Shown here piece after piece: positions 12,001 through 21,000 of a stretch of 64,000 nucleotides of DNA; position 1 is the stretch's first letter; every line of letters begins with the position of its first letter. The position numbers and the translations under genes are program-made. The notes below the pieces were generated by a model. The model did not search any database. It was not told the DNA's origin and saw only the letters and a program-made list of their open reading frames with translations. The stretch is taken from the NCBI RefSeq assembly GCF_026340655.1, contig NZ_JAPEOZ010000001.1, forward strand, positions 7,688,001 through 7,752,000. The letters are read 5' to 3'. The stretch comes from Streptomyces sp. NBC_01275. Lineage in GTDB: Bacteria; Actinomycetota; Actinomycetes; Streptomycetales; Streptomycetaceae.

Positions 12001-15000
12001 ACGGGGAGTGGGTCGGGTCGTCGGGGACCTACGGCCTGCTGCCGGAGGTGACGCACCTCAGGGAGAAGCAGTGGGAGCCGTCGCCCGACGGCTCGGAGAT
12101 GTCCGCGGTGGAGACCTACCGGAAGGCGCCGTTCGACCAGGTGTTCCTGGTGGGTCTGGACGGGGACGGGACCTCGGCGGAGCTGCGGCCCCGGAACCAG
12201 GACGATCCGAGCGTGGCGTTCCGCTACGAGGGGGTGGTGGAGTACCTCTTCGCGCAGGTTCCGGCGCTGACGGCGGCGCCGCGTGACACGCACGTGGTGG
12301 TGCTGGGCGCGGACGTGGCGGGCCCGCACGCGTACGGCCGCGATCCGCTGGAGTGGCCGATCGCCGCCTGGGTGCTGGCCGAGAGGTGGGACCGGTGGTC
12401 GTGGGCGTCCGCCACGGGCATGGAGATCACGTTCGGCTCGCGTGTCGAGGAGCTGACGGACGAGGAGGTGGACGAGCACGGTGAGCGGCGGCCGGTGCCG
12501 ACGACCTCCCTTCGGCTGACGGACTTCGACTCGCTGGCCGGCGCCCGTCCGCTGCCGACGTCGGCACAGTTGGCCGAGTGGGCCGAGCGGCTGACCGGTG
12601 ACCGGCAACAGGCGGACGCCGTCAAGCGGTGGTGGTGGGCGGTCCGGCTGGTGTACGGGCCGATGCTGGAGGACGACAAGCCGGCGTTCGAGGCCCTGTT
12701 GCGGGGCTTCCAGGCGCTGGACCAGCGGCGGAAGGCCCTCCAGCCCGATGCGCCGCTGCCCCTGCTGACCTGGGATCGTCTGCGGGCCCTGGTCGACGCG
12801 CACTTCGGTCGGCTCGGGCAGGACACGCCACCGTTGTGGGAAGCGCTGCCGGAAGTGCTGGTGGCGGCCGCGGATGAGGTCGGTACGCCCCTGGACCTGC
12901 CGGGCCCCTTCGATCTGACGCCCCGGTATGTCGCCGTGCGGGCATGGGATTCGGCTCCGGCGCCCGTGGTGGCGGGTCAGGCGCCTGCCGCCGACGAACC
13001 GGGGGGTTCGCCGATGGTCCTGGCGGCGGACGACGACGCCGCGCCGGCGTTCCAGGTGCCGCCCGTACCCGCGTATCCCGAGCTGCCCGCGCCCGGCGGC
13101 GAGGACGCCGTCGACCCCACCGGAGCCGCTCCCGCCGACGACCTCCCCGACGACCTCGCCATCGACCTCGCCGACGCCTGGGACGAGCACACGCAGGCCT
13201 GGTCCACGCTCGCCGAGGCTGCGGCCGTGGAGCAGGCCGAAGGCGACACCATGCTGTTGGACGACTCCTGGGGCGGGGTCAAGTGGGCGCGTACGGAGCT
13301 GGAGAACACCGAGGCACGACTGTGGGCCCTGGGCGTTCCGCTGGACACCCTGGCGGCGGCGCGGGGTGTCGACGAGGCCGACGGGGCGGCCGAGGTGCCG
13401 ACCGTACCGAGGGACGCCGACCAGCGTCTGTGGATCGCGCGGGAGCTGACCGAGGCGGACCTGCCGCCCGGTCAGCCGCTGCCGGCCCCCGAGCCGGTGA
13501 TGCGCGACGACGAGCAGCTGTCGGAGCAGGGGTTGTCGCCGCTGGACCTGACCCGCGTGCTGATGACACGGTCCGGCGCCTGGACGGACGCGCTGAACGC
13601 GGCGGCGGCGAACGCGGCGCGGCGGCTGTGGGAATCGGCGTACGACGCCTTCCGGGGCGCGGCGCCCGCCCGTGCCGTGGAGACCGACCTCACCCGGGCC
13701 TGGACCACCGCCGTTTTCCTGGTGCTTCCCCGGGAGCCGCACGCGGTGCTGGCCGACTCCCGGTACGCCGGGAGCGACTTCCACCACGCAGTGCGCCGGG
13801 TCGCCGATCACCTTTTGGCGGGCGGACCGGACCCGGAGACCTCGCTGCGGTCGGCAGCGGGTCTCGCCGACGACCTCCGGCTCGGGCTGGGCCTCCGGGA
13901 GCGCTGGAACGTGCCCGCCACCGGGGCCGACGCGCCCGTTGCGCCGACCCCGGAGGCGACCGGGCTCGTCGGCGACTACGCGGCCCTGGGTCGGGCCCTG
14001 GGTCTGGACCTGGAGCTGGACGCCGCCCTGCGTCGGGACGCGGAGGAGGACCCGGGCCTGGACCTGAGGGTGCCTCTGGAGCTGTACCCGGAGCTGGCGG
14101 ACCTGGACCTGGACCCGGATCCGGACCTGGACATGGCGGACCTGAACCTGGACCCGGACCTGGACATGGCGGACCTGAACCTGGACCCGGATCCGGCGGA
14201 CCTGGCCCCGGACCCGGAGCCGGACATGGCCCCCCCGGCCTCGGACCTGAGCCCGGACGCGTTCGGGTCCCCCGGCGGCACGCCGGTCGACCCGCCACCG
14301 GCCGACCCACTTCCGGTGCGGCGGCTGATCGCGGTGCAGTTCATGCACGGAGACAGAAGGGAGCCGCTCCTGACGGCGAAGAACGACCTCGATGCCTTGG
14401 CGTTCGAGGTGGCGTCGGCCGGTCTGCGGGGTGCGCTGCCGAGGACTCTTGCCATCGGGTACGGCGCCAACGGATTCGACGAGGAGCGTGCGAGGCGCGT
14501 AACCGATCTGTTCACCGGCTTTCTGGGCGGTGCGCTGACCACTCTTCAGCAGGGTTTCGCCGACGATGTGTCACGGCTGCGCGCGGCGGACTTCACGATC
14601 GACGCGTCTCCGGGTGGCCCGAGCCCCTCCCCCGAGGTGGCCGGACTCGTGCCGCCGGAGGAGTCGGAGCCGCAGGGGGCGGTCGAGGTCATCTTCTCCG
14701 CGGATGCGGAGCCGCATCCGGTTCCGCGAAGGGCTGTGCCGCTTCGGGCTCTGCCGGCGCTGACCCCTGTGTCGTTGGTCGGCAACCGGGGACTGCCCCG
14801 GAAGAGGGACAGCACCCTCAAAGAGCTGGCGTTCGGGCTGGCGTTGGCCGGTCTGCGGAACCGGAAGGCGAAGGTCTCGCTGCCGCCGGCCGACATCACC
14901 GGGTACGGCACCGCAAAGGTTCACGGTGATGGTGGCAGGACGCGTGCGGAGCGCGTGTCCAAGGAGTTCAAGCGCCTTCTGGGCGATGCGCTGGACACTC

Positions 15001-18000
15001 TTCAGCAGGGTTTCGCCGACGATGTGCCACCGCTGCGCCCGGAGCACTTCACGATCTCCGAGCGGCCGGGGGGAGAGTGGCCCTCCATGGAGGCCGCCGC
15101 GCGTGCCGGCGTACCGCTCGCGACGTTGATAGACCAGGCGACGGTCGGGATCACCCTCGCCCCGGACGCGGCGGCGGTGGCGACGCTGGATGTACTGCGC
15201 GGGAGTGTCCGGGAGCTGCGTGACGGTCCGTTCGACCTGGACGCGGTGGCCCGTCGTGTTCTGCGGCTGCCGGAGGGCACGCCGGTGGACGAGGCCGCGC
15301 GGAGGAAGCTGCTGGAACTGGTGGGGGATGCCGAGGCGGCCGGGCCTGTGGAAAGTCTGGCGGCCTTGGAGGCGGCCTCGGCAGCGGCTGCCGAAAGGCT
15401 TCCCGGGGGCGGTACGGAGGCCCAGGCCGTCGGCACCCTGCCGCTGTCCGGTCCCGATGAGGTGGGCGCGGGCATGGACCTGCCGGACATGGACCCGGAA
15501 GACCCGGATTCGGACTCGGACCTGGACTCGGGCCTGGACTCGGACCCGGACCCGGACCCGGACTCGGACCCGGGCATGGACATGGACCTGGACCTGGACC
15601 TGGCGGACCTGGACCTGGACCCGGACCCGGCGGATCCGGACTCGGACCCGGACCCGGACCCGGACTCGGACCCGGACTCGGACCCGGACTCGGACTCGGA
15701 CCCGGACTCGGACTCGGACTCGGACTCGGACTCGGACTCGGACCTGGCCCCGGCCCCCCCGGGCCCGGACGCGTCCGGCTCTCCCGGCGGCTCGCCCGCC
15801 GCCCCGCTTCCGGCGCGGCGGCTGATCGCCGTGAAGTTCCAGAGAGTGCGGGAAGTCCGCGGGTTGCTGCTGGACCGGTCGAAGAGCGACCTCAAGGAGT
15901 TGGCGTTCGAGGTGGCGGCGGCCGGTCTGCGGGGGCAGCAGCCGGCGGTCCGTATCACCGGCTATGGCAAGAACCGTGCTGACACGGAGCGCACGACGAG
16001 TGTGTTCGAGGAATTCACCGGCCATCTGGCCGAGGCGCTGGACACGCTTCAGCAGGCTCTGGCCGGGAACGCGCCACGGCTGACCGTGGCGGACTTCGCG
16101 ATCTCCCGGAATGCGGGGGAGAACAACCCGCCCCGCGCCGATGTCGAACTGCTCCGCATGGCGCGTAAGACGCTGGCGCAGTCGGCGACGGTCGAGGTCA
16201 CCCTCTCCCCGGATCCGGCACCGGTCGATGCGCGCCTGCCCGGGTCGCTTCGGGCGCTGCCGGCGCTGATGCTGGCGAGGATCTCCCGTCTGCGCCTGAC
16301 GGATGAAGCGAGAAGTGACCTTGCGAGTCCGGCTTTCGCGGTGGCGTTGGCCGGTCTGCGGAACCAGAAGGCGAAGGTCTCGCTGCCGACGATCGACATC
16401 ACCGGTTACGGCACGGCTGCTGTGGGTGGTCCGGCGCGTGCGGCGAGTGTGTTCGAGGAATTCACCGCCCGTCTGACCACTGCGCTGAGGACTCTCCAGC
16501 GGGCTCTGCCCGAGGACGCGCCACGGCTGAACGTGGCCGACTTCGGGATCTTCCAGAAGGCGGGTGGCAGACACCCGTCCACTGCCGTGGCCGGATCGCT
16601 CCGTATGTCGCCCAAGCAGCTCTCGATGCACGCGACGGTCGGGATCACCCTCGCCAGGGACGCGGCGGCGGTGGCGACGCTGGATGTGCTGCGCCGGGAT
16701 GACGAGGTACTGCGTGGCGGCCCGTTCGATCTGGACGCGGTGGCCCGTCGTGTTCTGGGTCTGCCGGAGGACGCGCTGGTCGACGCGGACGTACGGGACA
16801 AGCTGTTCAGGCTGGTACGGACTGCCGAAGCGGCCGGGCCCGTGGAAAGTCTGGCGGCCTTGGAGGCATCCGCGGCAGAGGAGGCGGGGGCGGAGGAAAC
16901 GGTGGCGGAGACGTCGCCGGGAACCGGTGGGGCACCCTTGCCCAGGATCCTGCCCAAGCTCAGCAAGGCACAAGGCCAGGCCGCCGAACTCCTCGCCAAG
17001 GGGCTCGACAACAAGGCGATCGCCAAGGCAATGGGCATCAAGGTCAGTACCGCCAACACTCATATCTCGAAGGTGTACGAGAAATGGGACATCCATGGAA
17101 GTCGGACGGCCAGGAGCCAGGAAGTCGCCCTCCTGCTGGAGAGCCTGGATGGACGCCCCCGTTCGGGGAAAGCGGCGGCGAACTCCGGGAGGACATACTC
17201 GCCCGCAGACCTGTCCAAACTCAGCGATGCTGAATTGCGGGTCGCCGAACTCGCCGCCGCGGGACTGTCGAACAAGCAAATAAAAGATGAACTCGGCATA
17301 GAGATCAAGACCATCTCGAACCACCTCTGGAGCGCGTACGTCAAGTTGGACATCAACTCCCGCGAGGAACTCGCCTTCTTCTTCGACACCCCGGAGGGAC
17401 GTCCGGAGAGTTCCGCACCGGAGGGTGCGTCCGGGGCTGGGGCGATGGAGTGGGAGCCCGTGGAGACACCGGTGGCGGGGCCGTCGTCGGAGCGGCCGGT
17501 GACGCCGGGGCCGTCGATGCCCGGTCCGGAGGAGTCCGACCCGGAGGAGTCCGGGTCGGAGGAGTCCGACCCGGAGGAGTCCGGCCCGGAGGACGCTGCC
17601 GCGAGTCCGGCGTTCACCGCGCCGGTCGATCCGCCGACGGCCGCCCCGCTCCCGGCGCGTCGGCGGCTGGTCGCGGCGCAGTTCAGGCGGGACTACAAGA
17701 CGATGTTCCCGAAGGCGCAGAGGGACCTCAAGGAGTTGGCGTTCGAGGTGGCGGCGGCCGGTCTTCGAGGTGCGCGGCCGGAGGTCCGTATCACCTCTTA
17801 CGGCTACAGCAGCAGTGGTATGCGGCGTGCGCAGTCCACGTCCGACGTGTTCGCCGGCTATCTGGACGATGTGCTGACCACTTTTCAGCAGTGGCTGCCC
17901 GAGGACGTGCCGAGGCTGCACGCGGCGGACTTCATGATCCCCCCGGGGTGGAGTGGTCTCCGGCCCTCCACCGAACTCACCGATGTGCCACCCGCGGTGT

Positions 18001-21000
18001 CGGCACGGCAGGTGACGGTCGAGGTCGCCTTCCCCCCGGAAGCGGCGGCGGATCCGGTTGATCCGCGAAGGGCCGGGCCGCTTCGGGCGCTGTCGGGGCT
18101 GACCGGTGTGGAGTTCGACCCCGTCACGGACCGCGTGTCCGGGGAGGGACAGAACAGCCTTGAGGCAAAGGCGTTCGAGACGGCGTTGACCGGTCTGCGG
18201 AACTGGAACGCGAGGGTCGCACTCCCGACGATCCACATCACCGGGTACGGCGGCACAAAGCACGGCCATGACATGAGTCTGCTGCGTACGGAGCGTGCCA
18301 CCGGGGCTTTCATCCGCCGTCTGGACGACGCGCTGAATACTCTTCAGCAGGGTCTCCCCGAGGATGCGCCGCGGCTGCGCGCGGAGAACTTCACCGTCCA
18401 TGCGGAGCCGGGTGGTGACCGCCCGTCCGATGCCGCGGTCGCGCTCGCCGGTGTGCCGTACGAGGAGCTGATGCGGGGGGCTACGGTCGGCTTCACCCTC
18501 ACCCCGGAAGCGGCGGCGGTGGCGAGGCTGGATGTGCTGCGCGCGCGCGACGTCGAGCTGCGTGGTGGTCCGTTCGACCTGGCCGCGGTGGCCCGTCGTG
18601 TTCTGCGTCTGACGGACGGCACACCGATGGACGACGCCGCGCGGGGGATGCTCTTCGGGCTGGTGCGGGATGCCGGAGCGGCCGGGTGGGCGGGAAGTCC
18701 CACGGCCTGGGAGGCAGCTGTCGAATGGCTGCACGGGGGCGCGGCGGAAGACGATGCCGTGGCCGCCTTGTCACTGTCCGGTCCCGATCAGGTGGGTGCG
18801 GCGGAGCGGTCGCGGATGTTCGGGGCGCGGGCCAGGGCCGAGGAGGTCCTGGAGGCGGCCGGGGCGGACGAGGACGCGTTCGTCAGCCGACTGCTCCGTA
18901 TGGATCCGGGGATCGAGCCCGACTGGATGAGCCGCGAACAGGCACTGAAGCTGCTGACCCGGGCGATCCTGGTGGGGCGGGAGGTGTCCGGCCCGGGTGC
19001 GGCGGTCGTGTACGACCTGGAGGCGCGCGGAGCCTACGGGACCACTGCCGTGCACACGGTCCAGGACGGAGTCCCGGGGCGCGGACGTGACTTCGTGGGC
19101 GACCAGCCCCCGCTGGTGGATCTGGCACGGTTCCTTACCCCCGATGGTATGGAGTTCGCGCCGTGGCGGAACCCGGACCAGGACCAGGACCAGGACCAGG
19201 ACCAGGACCCGGGCCCGGGCCAGGTGGACACGCCGGCTCCCTACCCGGTGACCATCACGCTGGACGAGCGGGATCCGGACCGTCTCCGGCTGACCTTCGG
19301 GGATCTGACGGAGGACCTGTCGGTCGACGAGTTCCTGGCGCTGACGGCGAACGACCCCGCTCTGACGGGCCAGGACCCGAACACTCCCGTACTCCTGTTG
19401 TTCTCGGGACCGGGGCTCGGCACGGCGGAGCTGGCCACGCGGCTGGCGACGCGGCTGACCGGCCATCCTGTGTGGTGGACCCCTTTCCCCACGGTATGGT
19501 CCGACCCCGCCGACGGAGGTCTCCCCGTGCTCACCGTGCTCACCGTGCTCACCGGAGCGCCCGTCGGCGCGGAGATCTGGCAGAAGGCGGTTCCGGTCGA
19601 GCCGCGGTCCGTCCGGCATGCCCCGCTCCCGGTGCCACCACCGGCACCGGGCGGAAGGGGGCTCGGGGACGGCGTGCCCGCGGCAGAGGGGGCGGTGGCG
19701 GAGACGTCGTCGGGAACCGGTAGGGCGCCCTTGCCCGGAGAACTGCGCGAACTCAATGACACGGAGTACAGGATCGCCAGACTCGCCGCCCGGGGGCACA
19801 GCGGCAAGGCGATCTCCACAACCACGGGCTTTGAGCTCAGTACCGTGAAATGGCACCTCACCAACGTCTACCAAAAATTGGGCATCACCGCGGCGAAGGG
19901 GGCGCACAAGCGCCAGGAACTCGCCGCGCGGTTCGGGTTCCCGAGCAAGGCGTCGTCGGGACCCAGCAAGGCACCCTCGCCCGGAGACCTGTCCAAACTC
20001 ACCGAGGCACAGAAGCGCGTCGTCAAGCTCGCCCACCAGGGGTATGCGATCCCGGATATCGCCCGCATGCTCAAGATCAAGGCCAAGACGGTTGCCAACC
20101 ACCTCGCGACCGCGCGCAACAGGTTGGGGGTTCACGACGACCAGGGCTTCGCCCCCTTCTTCGACACCCCGGAGGGACCTCCGGGGGGACCTCCGGAGGG
20201 CTCCACGCCGGGCGATGCGTCCGACGCCGGAGCTGCGTCCGAGGCGCCTGCGCCCGGCGCTGAATCCGGAGCCCGATCCGGGGCGATGGAGTGGGAGCCG
20301 TCCGGGCGGCCGGCGCCCCGGGCGTCGTCGTCGGGGCAGGCGATGCCCGGTCCGAGGATGCCCGGCCTGGAGGGGGCTGCTCCACGGATCTTCATCGCGC
20401 CGGTCGAGCCGGTCGCGCCGGTCGCGCCGTTCGAGCCGCCACCGGCCGTTCGGCCCGAGGACAGGCCGCTGCGGCCACTCCGGGAGCTGACCCCCGTGGT
20501 GTTCTGGGCCCAGGGCACGGAGCATCTGCTCGGGGAGCCGCGGCAGACCGTCCGGGAACTGGCGTACGAAATGGCGCTGGCCGGTCTGCGGAACCGGCGG
20601 GCGGATGTCGCGCTCCCGCCCGCCCACATCACCGGGTACGGCACCGACGCCGAGGGCACCAAGCGGGCGCGGAACGCGCACCAGGAGTTCACCGGCCTCC
20701 TGGGCGAGGCGCTGGAGAAGCTTCAGCAGGACCTGCCCACAGGTGAACAGCCCCTGGACGTAGCGGACTTCACGATCACCCGGCAGCACTCCGAGTGGCC
20801 GTCCGAGGAGGCGGCCCGACTCGTCGGCGTGGAGCAGGCGGACCTGGCGCGGTGGGCGACGGTCGCGGTCGCCCTGCCCGGGGACGCGGCGGCGTTCCAG
20901 ACGCTGGACGTGCTGCGCGGTCGCGACCGGCGGTTCCGGAGCGGTCCGCTCCGGGTGGACGTGGTGGCCCGCCATGTCCTGGGTCTGCCGGCCGGCGCGC

